From Sisyra terminalis (taxonomy: Eukaryota; Arthropoda; Insecta; Neuroptera; Sisyridae), in the NCBI GenBank assembly GCA_958496175.1, contig OY292276.1, positions 60,277,080 to 60,341,079 of the forward strand: a stretch of DNA of 64,000 nucleotides. The letters run 5' to 3'. Within the stretch, counting starts at the first letter, position 1; the number at the start of each line of letters is the position of its first letter. Of this stretch, positions 1-12,734 are shown in pieces. The notes under the pieces were generated by a model. It was not told the DNA's origin, searched no databases, and saw only the letters and a list, made by a program, of their open reading frames with translations. The translations under genes and the position numbers were made by a program.

Positions 1-181
1 AATTTTTTTATGCAAAATTTCAACAATTATTTATAAAAAAAAACTATAGGAGACCTAACGATTAAGATCATTACCAGTTCGCAAATCCTTGGATGGGGTG
101 CTAACTTTGCATTGGTGGATTTATTAACGTTGGATCATAGAAAAGATGGATGTTTTAAAATACATTAAGAAAGTATGTATT

Positions 182-966
182 GTGGTGTTTTTTTTTTTTT
201 ACTTTTTTTGGTCTCATCGTGAAATTTTGTTGGAAATACCAAAAAAAAAATCCCTAAAAGTGTGAGCCCTTAATATTAATTTTAAGTCCTCGACCAAGAC
301 GTGTAAAGATTTCCCATTGAAAATACACGGAAACTCTGATTTTTTATTTTTAAATTTCTATATCTCAACGGCATTTCATGGGATCGCTTTTACCGAAGAT
401 GGTTTTTGCTCAGAATTAAACGCTCTACAAAAGTGCCCATTGCGACAAAGTCGTAACTCACACCGGTGAGGTAGTACGGGCCACTGAACCTGATTTTTCC
501 ATAAAATTCGCTTTTTTTTGCATTTATCTCGTAAATAACAAGAGCTACAGAAAAAGTATAAATGAAAAACTTGTAGAGAATTTGATTTCCTACAAAAAAG
601 GTCCTGTAGACCAAATCGCGAAGATCAATATTAAACGAGATATTAAGCCTTAAATTTTATGGAAAAATCAGGTTCAGTGGCCCGTACTACCTCACCGGTG
701 TGAGTTACGACTTTGTCGCAATGGGCACTTTTGTAGAGCGTTTAATTCTGAGAAAAAACCATCTTCGGTAAAAGCGATCCCATGAAATGCCCCTGAGATA
801 TAGAAATTTAAAAATAAAAAATCATAGTTTCCGTGTTTTTTCAATGGGAAATCTCTACACGTCTTGGTCGAGGACTTAAAATTAATATTAAGGTCTCAAA
901 CTTTCAGGGAATTTTTTTTTTGGTATTTCCAATAAAATTTCACGATAGGACCAAAAAAAAATCACC
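182..966. repeat. foldback (long inverted-repeat) element
   Basis: Bases about 182-505 are repeated in inverted orientation at about 655-966, around a spacer of about 150 bp. The stretch containing CACCGGTGAGGTAGTACGGG (around 460-480) reappears reverse-complemented at about 683-705. The GGTC..ATCGTGAAATTTT motif occurs near both outer ends. Short reading frames on both strands are mirror copies caused by the palindrome and are not genes. I saw no clear target-site duplication because poly-T and poly-A tracts blur the ends. Probably a non-autonomous DNA transposon. Confidence 0.8.
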
Positions 967-3820
967 CTAATGTCCATAGAGTATGGTTTTTAAAATTAAG
1001 TCCGAAAGGGGTGAAATTCCTTCATATACTTTATACTTCCACTGCTAAAAACGATTTTAAATTTATCTTATCTTTGTTTTATTAATACTTAGTTTGGAAT
1101 CAAAAAGGTAACAAATAATTTATTACTATCATCACAAAACAATCAAATATTTTTTTTTACGCCAACGAAAAGTTTGTTATCCTAATAATAATTACGAAGA
1201 AATATGATAAGATTGTACTAACTAAAATTGAGTGAGTAAATCTTAAGACATTTCTTAAACCCTCAATTCCCTCTGGAGGTAAGACCAAAGAATCAATAAA
1301 AGTTATTCTTCACTTATTAAATTTTATTCTTTTTCTAGAAAATTGGTTGTGAAGAAAATACAAATCAAATTGTGAAAAGAAACTATGACAAATGTGTAAC
1401 CCGCATCTATTTCGTCAAGATTGTAAATGGCGCCCTATTGTTTTGTGTTTACGATTTGAGATTTACATTGTATGATAGAGAAGTGGCGGCATTGGATCTC
1501 ATGGTCTAATTTGAATTAGAAAGCAAGAATTACGCGAAATTAGCATGAACCCTGCGTTTTTTTTTTTCAAATCAGGATTCAAGCATGTGGAAAGAAAAAT
1601 ACGAAAGGGGAGGCCTATGTTAAGGGCTTGATTCGCACGGTTATATCAATTGTAATGCAGGGGTTGTTAATCGGTGGTGCACAATAATTAACGTATGAAT
1701 TGGAAAAAGCTAACACTTGATAGAGGTTTGGCTAATAAAACGAAATTGAGAAGATTCAAGGGCTTATTATATAAAGGTCTACCAACTGACTAAATAACAA
1801 TTATATTTACAATTTTTTTCTAGTTTTAGTTTTCGCAGAAGTATCAATGACTTCCGTTTAAATCCAGGCTTGATGCGGTTTTATTTTCAATTGCTATTTG
1901 CGGTAAATATCGGAGTCGAGTTTGGCCCATATTATTTCTCAGATAATTTGTTATTATTTTTAATTTGCCAAATGACCTTTTAGCTGCGGCAGAAGTGACA
2001 GGAATTGTAAAGAATAATAACATTGCTGTAAATATTTCCGGTTAGGTCGCATTCTAGCACTCCATATTTGCTTATTATTTCCTTGAATAATTGGTAAACT
2101 TCCAACTGAATTCCCGAAAGTTCAGTTTGGTCGAGATTTCTGGTAAGGATTTGAAGGCCCCGGGGCGCTGCCCCGGCTAGCCCCTAGGTAGCTACGCCTC
2201 TGAATTCTGTATGTTTTTATAATATTGAGTCAATTTCTCAATTCTCAAGAGTCAATTTCATTGTACATCAAACATTTGCTTCTGAATATAAAGAAAGGGA
2301 GAATAGGGCTTACGTGGTACGGTTACGGTGATTTTTTTGTTGACAAAAAGGTTAGGAACCCCTGCACTATATCGCATAAACATTTGTATTTATTTTGCGT
2401 CGCTCATAATCTAACGGTTTTTTTTTTCAGGCTAACGAGTATATTTAAATTTAGCATCTGTGAATATTTCTATAGTTCACTGACCACCCGTTCTAAACGT
2501 GTTGGAGAGTATCACGCTGATGATGATAACAATATATATATATATTATAAATAAAAAAGGCATTACGTGACCGCTAAATATGTTGAACGAGGAGCACACC
2601 ATTCTCGTTCATTTCTATTCAACGATGTACGCGTAAATAATTCATTTTCGTGATGTTACAATTGTGATTAAAATTCATCAGCTTCGGCACGAAAATTAGA
2701 CCGTGAAAATTGAGAAAGAAGGTCGGCGATCAAGTGCCGACAAAGCGCTGACGTTTTTGGGGAAAAGTTGGTTTGAATGAAAGTGGTTGATAATAGTTGG
2801 GTGTATGTTTTTTCTTGTTGATGGAGGAGGAGGTATAGGATAAGCTTGGTTGGATTTCCTTTGAGAGTGGATTTGGTGCGGTGGGTGATGCGAAGAAGAA
2901 GAAGAAGATGCTGCGGGAGGAGGACGGTGGAGATGTTGTCGGAGGACAAAGCAAAGCAATAACAAACTATATTACGGTGGATAGTGGTTCGTAAACGTAG
3001 TAGAAAACAAGGGGCAGTGTCCACAACTTCTTGAGAGTGCGATGCCCTTTGTCATCACAAAACGAACCAACGCGAACAAGTCGAGGTTATTGGTGTGTTG
3101 TTGATGCTCTTACCTCGGCCTCACCTCCGCCCATCATCTTCAATGTTTTCAACAACAACACTTTTGATTTTCCACCCCCCACATACATGCCCAATGAAAA
3201 CTTCCCGAATTTGACAGATATATGTTCGGGAAACTTCCTGTTGACAATTTTTTTTCACTTCCTGATTTTTATCAGCAGCTGCAAACATCTTGCTTCCTAG
3301 TGTTTGCCTATTAATGATGCGCTCCCTCGATTTAATGTTTGCAGCGAGAAATTTTTCATGCGGGGGGGCTATCGGAGATCGAGAAAAAGGGGGGTTTCTA
3401 ATGGGAAATCTAAGGCATTTTGCCTTTGAGCGAATGAGGATGGGTCAATAAACTGATGAACTATCATATATTGTGGTTTGCGTTTTTTTTTTCTTTTTGG
3501 TCAATGTAATTATACTTTTTCTGCTGCTTTCCGAGTGCCCTTAGGCACTTACAAGCTAACGCTGAAAATGTTTTCAAAACGTTTTGTCCGATAACACTGA
3601 GAATTGAAGAATATTTGATCATAAAATGAATATTTAAAATTGAAAATTTTCACTTTTTCCTCTTGTATGTCACTAAAATTATCTTTTCTTTCAGATTTCA
3701 ATCAATGAATTAACGTCACAAGAAAACTTTTAAATAAAAAACACAAAGAAATTGACAATGAATTTTTGAAATAAGAAAATTTGGCATATTTATCAGACCT
3801 AGGAAAATTGTTATCCCAAG
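967..3820. other. no recognisable gene; low-complexity and unassigned DNA
   Basis: AT-rich DNA without a supported gene. From about 2690 to 3200 the base composition shifts: the + strand is purine/G-rich to about 3010, with a (GAA)n run near 2893-2908, then C-rich. Reading frames here have no recognisable protein features. This segment could be a UTR or an old insertion, but no splice-supported exon was found. Confidence 0.5.
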
Positions 3821-6800
3821 TAGAAATAGTTGGATAACTATCTGAAGAATTTCAAATAAGTAATATGAGGATTCCTTATGGTTTTCCAGTTAGATAAAAT
3901 CACATCGAAAATGCTATTTGCTCTAATGTTATCCCTACACTATTGATTTATTATTATTGAACAAACTTTGGCTCGGATCGAGAATGGAATTGTACGTATA
4001 AACCATCAATTGGTATATTCCTTTTATGAACTATTACCTTCTTTATTATTTGTAGACAGCAAATCCAAATTCCTCGAATTTTTGCTACAAAATCGTTTAC
4101 ATTTCCATCGACAATAAGAAGACAGAAAAAAGCTGTTTATTCAAAAAGTTTCCGTCAAAAAAGACCTTAAAATCCAAGAATCTAACCGGGGTCGTAGCTT
4201 GAATTGAATTTAAGCCAGAACAGGCAGAATTATAGATGGGGAGGAAGTAAAATTTGCGAATTAAACTGCAACAATTTAGACAATGTATCATAGAAATTGT
4301 TGCATAACTATATGAAGAATTTAAAATAAATAATATAAAGATTACTTATGGTTTTCCAGTTAGATAAAACCACATCGAAAAAACTATTTGCTCTAATTTT
4401 TTCCCTACACTATCGAATTATTATTATTGAACAAACTTTGGCTCGGATTGAAAATGGAATTGTACGTAAAAATTTTCAATTGGTATAACTTTTGTATGAA
4501 CTATTAACCTCTTTATTATTTGTAGATAGCAAATTTAAATTCCTCGAATCTTTATTACAAAGTCGTATACATTTTTTCGACAATAAGAAGAAAGAAAAAA
4601 GCTGTTTATTCAAAAAGTTTCCATCACAAGGGACCTTAAAATCCAAGAATCTAACTGGGGTCGTAGCTTGAAATGAATTTAAGCCAGAACAGGCAGAATT
4701 ATAGATGGGGAGGAAGTAAAATTTGCGAATTAAACTGCAACAATTTAGACAATGTATCATAGAAATTGTTGCATAACTATATGAAGAATTTAAAATAAAT
4801 AATATAAAGATTACTTATGGTTTTCCAGTTAGATAAAACCACATCGAAAAAACTATTTGCTCTAATTTTTTCCCTACACTATCGAATTATTATTATTGAA
4901 CAAACTTTGGCTCGGATTGAAAATGGAATTGTACGTAAAAATTTTCAATTGGTATAACTTTTGTATGAACTATTAACCTCTTTATTATTTGTAGATAGCA
5001 AATTTAAATTCCTCGAATCTTTATTACAAAGTCGTATACATTTTTTCGACAATAAGAAGAAAGAAAAAAGCTGTTTATTCAAAAAGTTTCCATCACAAGG
5101 GACCTTAAAATCCAAGAATCTAACTGGGGTCGTAGCTTGAATTGAATTTAAGCCAGAACAGGCAGAATTATAGATGGGGAGGAAGTAAAATTTGCGAATT
5201 AAACTGCAACAATTTAGACAATGTATCATAGAAATTGTTGCATAACTATATGAAGAATTTCAAATAAATAATATAAAGATTACTTATGGTTTTCCAGTTA
5301 GATAAAACCACATCGAAAAAACTATTTGCTCTAATTTTTTCCCTACACTATCGAATTATTATTATTGAACAAACTTTGGCTCGGATTGAAAATGGAATTG
5401 TACGTAAAAATTTTCAATTGGTATAACTTTTGTATGAACTATTAACCTCTTTATTATTTGTAGATAGCAAATTTAAATTCCTCGAATCTTTATTACAAAG
5501 TCGTATACATTTTTTCGACAATAAGAAGAAAGAAAAAAGCTGTTTATTCAAAAAGTTTCCATCACAAGGGACCTTAAAATCCAAGAATCTAACTGGGGTC
5601 GTAGCTTGAATTGAATTTAAGCCAGAACAGGCAGAATTATAGATGGGGAGGAAGTAAAATTTGCGAATTAAACTGCAACAATTTAGACAATGTATCATAG
5701 AAATTGTTGCATAACTATATGAAGAATTTAAAATAAATAATATAAAGATTACTTATGGTTTTCCAGTTAGATAAAACCACATCGAAAAAACTATTTGCTC
5801 TAATTTTTTCCCTACACTATCGAATTATTATTATTGAACAAACTTTGGCTCGGATTGAAAATGGAATTGTACGTAAAAATTTTCAATTGGTATAACTTTT
5901 GTATGAACTATTAACCTCTTTATTATTTGTAGATAGCAAATTTAAATTCCTCGAATCTTTATTACAAAGTCGTATACATTTTTTCGACAATAAGAAGAAA
6001 GAAAAAAGCTGTTTATTCAAAAAGTTTCCATCACAAGGGACCTTAAAATCCAAGAATCTAACTGGGGTCGTAGCTTGAATTGAATTTAAGCCAGAACAGG
6101 CAGAATTATAGATGGGGAGGAAGTAAAATTTGCGAATTAAACTGCAACAATTTAGACAATGTATCATAGAAATTGTTGCATAACTATATGAAGAATTTCA
6201 AATAAATAATATAAAGATTACTTATGGTTTTCCAGTTAGATAAAACCACATCGAAAAAACTATTTGCTCTAATTTTTTCCCTACACTATCGAATTATTAT
6301 TATTGAACAAACTTTGGCTCGGATTGAAAATGGAATTGTACGTAAAAATTTTCAATTGGTATAACTTTTGTATGAACTATTAACCTCTTTATTATTTGTA
6401 GATAGCAAATTTAAATTCCTCGAATCTTTATTACAAAGTCGTATACATTTTTTCGACAATAAGAAGAAAGAAAAAAGCTGTTTATTCAAAAAGTTTCCAT
6501 CACAAGGGACCTTAAAATCCAAGAATCTAACTGGGGTCGTAGCTTGAATTGAATTTAAGCCAGAACAGGCAGAATTATAGATGGGGAGGAAGTAAAATTT
6601 GCGAATTAAACTGCAACAATTTAGACAATGTATCATAGAAATTGTTGCATAACTATATGAAGAATTTCAAATAAGTAATATAAAGATTACTTATGGTTTT
6701 CCAGTTGGATAAAACCACATCGAAAAAACTATTTGCTCTAATTTTTTCCCTACACTATCGAATTATTATTATTAAACAAACTTTGGCTCGGATTAAAAAT

Positions 6801-7575
6801 GGAATTGTACGTAAAAATTTTCAATTGGTATAACTTTTGTATGAACTATTAACCTCTTTATTATTTGTAGATAGCAAATTTAAATTCCTCGAATCTTTAT
6901 TACAAAGTCGTATACATTTTTTCGACAATAAGAAGAAAGAAAAAAGCTGTTTATTCAAAAAGTTTCCATCACAAGGGACCTTAAAATCCAAGAATCTAAC
7001 TGGGGTCGTAGCTTGAATTGAATTTAAGCCAGAACAGGCAGAATTATAGATGGGGAGGAAGTAAAATTTGCGAATTAAACTGCAACAATTTAGACAATGT
7101 ATCATAGAAATTGTTGCATAACTATATGAAGAATTTCAAATAAGTAATGTAAAGATTACTTATGGTTTTCCAGTTGGATAAAACCACGCCGAAAATGCTA
7201 TTTGCTCTAATTTTTTCCCTACACTATCGATTTATTATTATTGAACAAACTTTTGCTCGGATCGAGAATGGAAATGTACGTATAAATTATCAATTGGTAT
7301 ATTCTTTTTACGAACTATTACCTTCTTTATTATTTATAGACAGCAAATCCAAATTCCTCGAATCTTTACTACAAAGTCGTATACATTTCCATCGACATTA
7401 AGAAGAAAGAAAAAAGCTGTTTATTCAGAAAGTTTCCGTCAAAAGAGATCTTAAAATCCAAGAATCTAACCGGAGTCGTAGCAAGAATTGGAGTTAAGGG
7501 ATTTAAGCCAGGATAGGCGTAATTATAGATGGGGCGGAAGTAAAATTTGCGAATCAAACTGCAAAAAGTTAGATA
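3821..7575. repeat. satellite array, eight units of 469 bp
   Basis: Eight head-to-tail units start at 3821, 4291, 4760, 5229, 5698, 6167, 6636 and 7105, taking TAGAAATTGTTGCATAAC as the register. The inner period is exactly 469 bp. Units 2-7 are nearly identical, while unit 1 and unit 8 have clearly diverged, as expected when unequal exchange homogenises the middle of an array. A 94-codon minus-strand frame recurs in most units simply because the unit is repeated. On the + strand the edge units keep a longer, more protein-like frame (7162-7401 in unit 8) than the inner units, which have a stop inside it. Confidence 0.95.
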
Positions 7576-8801
7576 AATTATTAAGTACTACAAAAATTGG
7601 GCATTACAGGTGAAACCAAATCTGTGTCAAAAATTACCACGCAAAAGCCCTTCATTCCTCCATGGATTGAGTAAAGATTAATTTCGTTCAATATCTTCTA
7701 AAAACGAAGCATATAGGTATACGAAAATCACATTTTTCTTTAAAATGGCTTAGTGGTTATTTATCGTACCTTTTTTTAGGAGCATAATAAGCCTAAAGTA
7801 ACAGTGTACAACCTTATTCTGATGACCATCTTTAGTGACTCCAAGATTAATAAATATCCGTAACTTTAATCAGTCGTCCACATATTCATTTAGGCCGATA
7901 AATTTACGAAAATGGGGAGCTTTGGTTGTGCTATGATTATTGAAGCGTTGACGGAATTGTCAAGGTTCAATGCCCATGATTCGTATCGCTGGGAAATAAG
8001 ACATATCTCTAGAGTACAGAATCATATCACTAGTTGGTAATCACTCCAAAAAAACATCAATTTCCAAAGTACCCTAAGTAATTTTAAACATCATAAGGCT
8101 TAAAAAACATTCGCAACATAGAACAATATGATAACTGAAGAATTTCATGGCCATATTTTCCACCAAATCAGCCTTTTCTTGGCCTTCCCTTCTGCTGGAC
8201 AAAAAGATCCAACAAATGTTTCACAGGTTTGCTAGATTTTACATAAAACAGGAAAAAAAAACTTTTGCTTTACAAAAATAAATAGTTCAGTCTGTTTCTA
8301 AAAATTATTTAATTTACTCGGTCAATGTTATTTTTATAATCGCGAATAATTGGTATCAGAAAATTGGCCTCGAAACCATCATTTTCGATTATATAATTGA
8401 TGATGATTATCGAGAAACTGTGTAATTTGCAAAACCTTTCATTAAATCGTTCATTGAACCGAATAATTGCTTAAAGTCAGTATCTGAGACAAGTTTAATT
8501 CAAATATTTTTTTTCTTAAATTCAGAAAAAAATTAAACTAAATTATTTATAAAAAAAAATACTTTTTTTTTCCTTTTTCAAAATTGCCTCCTATTTGATT
8601 CGTAACACTGTTGCCAATGGTGAATGCTACTTGATTTCAGTAAAAACGTAATTCCCTATAAACAGTGTCAAAGTTTAAGAAAAATAACCGTGACAGATTT
8701 TAAATTTTATCGCATAATTCTTTGTTCCAAATTATTCTTACAAGTAAGTTGGATTGAGAAAATATTTAAATATATCAAATAGAAGAAATAAAATATCGAA
8801 A
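7576..8801. other. intergenic, nothing recognised
   Basis: AT-rich sequence between the satellite array and the first gene. No RNA gene, repeat structure or exon could be supported. The last ~100 bp should contain the promoter and 5' UTR of the small gene starting at 8802. Confidence 0.5.
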
Positions 8802-9119
8802 ATGTCTGACGAAGGCGTAAATACATCAAACACCCAAACAAGCGTTATTAAGTCGTTTGTCGACAATTTTGGTAAGATTTAAAAATCAAATTATAGATTA
8901 AGCGGTAGAATTTAATTGATCCAATTTTTAGATAATAAAGAAATCAAAAATTGCATGGAAATTCATCGAGAAATGATTGATTTAAATAAACGAATTCAAG
9001 CAAGTGTAATAAATTCACGTAACGAACGAGCTGAACTTTTAAGCGCAATGAAAAAATCGAAAACAGCTAATCAAACCTCCGTCTTCAATGATGACACCCA
9101 ATTTAGCCAATTTTTTTAA
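8802..9119 (+). CDS. small charged protein of unknown function (2 exons, 85 aa)
   Basis: Exon 1 is 8802-8871 and ends at a GTAAGA donor. A 60-bp intron ends in TTTTTAG, and exon 2 is 8932-9119. Phase closes through a split Asp codon (G|AT). The protein begins MSDEGVNTSN, is rich in Glu, Lys, Asn and Ser, and has a heptad-like stretch at about residues 28-62 (IHREMIDLNKRIQASV) that may form a short coiled coil. It ends with DDTQFSQFF. There is no signal peptide or membrane segment. I do not recognise the family; size and shape would fit a subunit of a small coiled-coil complex, but that is a guess. It lies about 490 bp upstream of thymidylate kinase on the same strand. A proper splice pair, an ATG start and a helical protein make it a likely real gene. 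Confidence 0.7.
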
Positions 9120-9610
9120 AATGATAAATCGAAAAAAAATTTTAAAAAGTATTTCAAACCAACATTCTTTGTAAGATTAGCCACTACGTGGAATTATTCC
9201 GTAATTGTTTTATATTTTAAGAAAATCGTCGTTTACATTAATTAAGAAAATGTTTTAAGAGTGAAAATTAACTTTAACAAGGACATATTTTCAATATTTA
9301 CTAATAAATCACGAACTATGGACGAAGTTCATTGCAATCAATGCTTTACATGTTTCCCGCGTTTTATTCTGGATGCGGTACATTCTCAGTGTCCACATTC
9401 ATAACATTTCGACCGTAGTTGTTGTGTTGTATCCTTTTCTATCACTTAAAATAACCGTTTGTTATTACTGTCGTGAAAGTTTCTCACTCAATTTGTATTG
9501 ATCTAGTTGACCGTAGAATTAGAGATTTGCGCGGTTTTGGTAACGTCGCCAAAAAATTAAAATTATAGCTATATTTTTCGTAACAGAATAATTTAAAGAC
9601 CACAAAGACA
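9120..9610. other. intergenic between the small gene and thymidylate kinase
   Basis: Holds the 3' UTR of the upstream gene and the promoter and 5' UTR of thymidylate kinase. AATAAA occurs near 9302. No other feature is visible. Confidence 0.5.
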
Positions 9611-10316
9611 ATGGAAAATTCATTTAAAAGTATATTTACATCAGCCAAACGTGGTGCGTTCATCGTTTTCGAGGGTTGTGATCGTAGTGGAAAAACGACA
9701 CAGTGCAAGAAATTGGTGGAATATTTTCAAAAAGAAAACATTCCCGTGAAACAAATCCACTTTCCCGATCGTACAACGTTAATTGGAAAGTTAATCAACG
9801 AGTATCTAACCGGAACCAAAGTGCTTAACGATCGCGTCCTGCACTTACTATTTACAGCAAATCGTTGGGAATTCTACGACAGTATTATTAAAGCCCTACA
9901 AGATGGTACAACAATTATTGCCGACCGATATTCATTCTCGGGTGTCGCATATTCAACAGCCATCAAAAGTATTATTTCACTATAACTCCACGGCTTACAT
10001 TCTAAAATTTACATGTTTTCCAGATTTGGATTTAAACTGGTGCAAAGCACCAGAACAAGGACTCCCCAAACCGGATTTAGTATTGTACTTGAATGCTAGA
10101 CAACTGGAACACCGACCAGGCTATGGCGAAGAAATATACGAAAAGGAGTCACTTCAAAAAGCCGTCGCTAATACATACAAAAGAATGTTTGATCCGTCAT
10201 GGAAAATGGTCAACGGCGATGGTCAAATTGAGGAAGTGCATGCCGAAATCGTTAATATAGTTACTAATGTACTACCTGGTCGTATAGGAAATAAAAGAAT
10301 TAAAACAATGTGGTAG
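9611..10316 (+). CDS. Dtymk: thymidylate kinase (dTMP kinase)
   Basis: Phosphorylates dTMP to dTDP with ATP, a required step of dTTP synthesis. Exon 1 is 9611-9968, the intron 9969-10023 (55 bp, GT-AG), exon 2 10024-10316; the product is 216 aa against 212 in human. Visible motifs are the P-loop EGCDRSGKTTQ at residues 21-31, the dTMP-binding DRYSFSGVAYS loop, and the LDLNWCKAPE..GLPKPDLVLYL segment just after the splice junction. The LID region (EHRPGYGEEIYE) is followed by the typical C-terminal WKMVNGDGQIEEVH. All key residues are intact. The start is the first ATG and is followed by the usual short leader before the P-loop. The gene converges on the forkhead gene, with 97 bp between stop codons. 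Confidence 0.95.
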
Positions 10317-10413
10317 TACCAAAGAAAAAAAAGAGACGAAAAAAACGACATTTTTTTAAGTATATTTTTTTTACAATACGATTTTAACATAAAAACAGTA
10401 ACAATTTTTTTTT

Positions 10414-11371
10414 TTAGTTGTAACATTCATTCCAATTAACGTTGTTCATATCTTGGTAACAATTATAATTTGTGGATGTATCGCCATAGTGATAGTTATA
10501 TTCCTTCGATTCGTTCCAACAATGATAGTTATTGTCGTTGGAGTTTTCGATGGAATCGGTTGTATAGTGAGGTTCAAATGGTTGTGGGGAATTTAAATTC
10601 CATTGGGGTGAGAAGCTAGACACCGAGTCGTCGTCACAATTGTCGGGACTAACGCCGTAATCGTTGAGGAGTTGCGTTAGCGCTTCGCGGAATTCCTGCG
10701 AATTGGTCAATCCCAAACGGTGACACAGCTCAACATCGGAACAATCGTATTCGAAGGATGTGATCTCCGGTGATTGGTTACAATTGGAAAAATGTTCGTA
10801 GTTTGAATTTGACGAGTTCCAATCGATATTGGGACTATAGGGAGATGCCTAAAGAAAAACTTACTATAGCCTTAAGATTTTAATTTTTAAATTAATAATA
10901 AATTACTCGATGAGATGGACTGTATTTTCGTTTTTTGATGAAAGTCTCCTCCTGATTGTAACTGTAATCGATGGCCCAATAGCTTCCCTTTCCTGGATCA
11001 TCCTTACTCCGTGCCACTTTATTAAAACATTTGTTAAGCGATAAATTGTGGCGAATTGAATTCTGGAACAAGATTACGAAATAATTTTTACAATGATTAA
11101 CGTATTTGGTATGTAATTAAACCTTCCATCCGGTGCCTGCGTCTCGATAATATGGAAACGTATGTATGATAAATTGATAAATTTCCGATAATGTCATTTT
11201 TCCATTGGGCGCATTGCTGATGGCCAGTCGAATTAAACTGGCATAGCTGTACGGTGGTTTATCGTCCTTCGCTTTAACCAAATGAGCACCAGCGACTTCG
11301 TCGCTTCCCACATTGTTGTGCTGATGCTTGAATCCGAGCCATTCGGACGATAATCCTTCGTTTAAATTCAT
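10414..11371 (-). CDS. forkhead transcription factor, FoxJ2/3-like (3 exons, 279 aa)
   Basis: Nuclear DNA-binding transcription factor. Exons on the minus strand are 11371-11123, 11062-10907 and 10848-10414, with GT-AG introns of 60 and 58 bp and all phases closing. The winged-helix domain spans about residues 36-135. It starts [17 protein letters not shown] and continues [20 protein letters not shown]; helix 3 is [15 protein letters not shown], followed by [18 protein letters not shown]. The combination [38 protein letters not shown] resembles FoxJ2/FoxJ3 more than FoxK, FoxN or FoxJ1. The C-terminal half is Asn/Ser/Tyr-rich and acidic, typical of a disordered activation region. No second domain is seen. 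Family-level call is secure; subclass is tentative. Confidence 0.9.
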
Positions 11372-12241
11372 TTTTTGTTTTTTTCTTCAGGCGAAACTTT
11401 CCAGTCAAGAAATGGCACGAGATAAAATTTTTAATGATAATATCGATAAAATTTGTACGTTAAACATGTTTTTTTTTATTTATTTAATTAAGAAAAAAAA
11501 AGAATGGGTAAGGTGAAAATAGTTTTTCACTAAATTCTAGATTGGTGAACACATTGCGTAGATTTTCCGTTTTCTTTCGTCTCCGTCTTTTCCAAGGCGA
11601 CGACGGCGTCGGAGTCGTCGTTGTCGTTCTTTCGTGCGAAACGGTAGGCATTGGAGAAAAAAATGTATGTATTGACAATTTTCTTTCTTTCTGGCTCATG
11701 CGCTCATCATGACGAGTTCAAGAAAAGAAGATTTTTCACAGGCGCGAGTTGCCAATTAATTATTGATGGTGGTGGAGAAAATCGCACCCCTTACGGGGGG
11801 TGCGCCGCACACTTCACGTGTGCACCCCCAGTTGATTTATGTAGCTAATTATCTCCATAACAATTATTGGTAATTAAAAATGATGTTTTTCTTTACATTA
11901 GCGATTTTAATTGTAATTCAATCATGAATTCATCTTTAAAATTATTTATAATACCTTGAGATAAGAATTTCGCGTCATAGGATTCAAAATAGAGAAAATA
12001 GGGATGACGGTTTACTTACCTGATTTACCTCTGGTGACGGTGTTACGAATATATCTTTCTCTGACCTTTGGTTTTCATATAAATTCTTTTCAATATGTTT
12101 TTTTTCCTCAGAATTTAATGATCCTAGAGTCGAATTAAGTCTTAGAGATCTTAGCATGCAGATAATCGTAAAATAACACCAAATAACTATTAAAACAAGG
12201 GTTGATTGATTACTTACATTTTATTTATTTTTATCATTTAT
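11372..12241. other. intergenic; forkhead promoter side
   Basis: Upstream region of the forkhead gene. Apart from the GC-rich hairpin cluster at 11784-11828 nothing structured was found, and no exon is supported. Confidence 0.5.
11784..11828. repeat. GC-rich overlapping inverted repeats
   Basis: GCACCCC (11784-11790) can pair with GGGGTGC (11797-11803). The same GGGGTGC can instead pair with GCACCCC at 11822-11828. GCACAC (11807-11812) can pair with GTGTGC (11818-11823). The three stems compete. The cluster is strikingly GC-rich against AT-rich surroundings. Function unknown. Confidence 0.6.
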
Positions 12242-12418
12242 ATTTAAGTCAGGGTTTCTCAAAATTGCTCTCGGAAATGCCTCTATCTTCTAAAAATATA
12301 CACATAATGTAATTGTCGTTTAAATAATCTGCGATATAAACTTTACACAAATTTGGGGTATTGAACCGGTCTTTATTGTGGGGGCGTAAGCCCCAATTTG
12401 AGAAACACTGATTTAAGT
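12242..12418. mobile_element. hAT-type MITE, 161 bp, with 8-bp target-site duplication
   Basis: The element spans 12250-12410 and starts CAGGGTTTCTCAAA; its other end, read inward, is CAGTGTTTCTCAAA. It is flanked by a perfect 8-bp duplication ATTTAAGT at 12242-12249 and 12411-12418. Eight-bp duplications and CAG(G/T)G..TCTCAAA ends are typical of hAT elements. It has no coding capacity. Confidence 0.9.
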
Positions 12419-12734
12419 TTATTTTTACAATCAATAAGAGCCCAGCTGTTAATACTTTAATAATTTCAGGATTCCAATTTCACCCTTTTTTTCGGATTTG
12501 TGAAAAAGAAAACGAGGAAATTGAATCAAGAAATCCACGAATTAAATAGGGAAAGACTCAATTAAGGAGATCAATATCCTGCTGGACCTGGACATAAGAT
12601 TAAATAGCACTTTCTCGTGCAATATGATCGGAAAAACTCTTAATAGTTTTGCCTTTCGTGGAGCATCTGGAAAAAGTATTCACTGTAAATTGTAATAGCG
12701 AAGAAGACTTGGAGGAGGAAAGAATAGATTATGA

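Noticed and set aside
2668..3300. Overlapping frames of 74-118 codons on both strands
   Set aside because: Ser/Pro/His-rich translations of a purine-rich tract; three overlapping frames are open at once, which reflects composition and not coding.
4097..7105. Repeated 94-codon minus-strand frames starting MIHCLNCCSLIRK
   Set aside because: They recur only because the 469-bp satellite unit recurs; the edge units do not preserve the frame, and there is no splice, promoter or homology support.
3821..7575. CRISPR-like periodic repeat
   Set aside because: The unit is 469 bp with no short repeat/unique spacer alternation, in a eukaryotic genome; it is a satellite.
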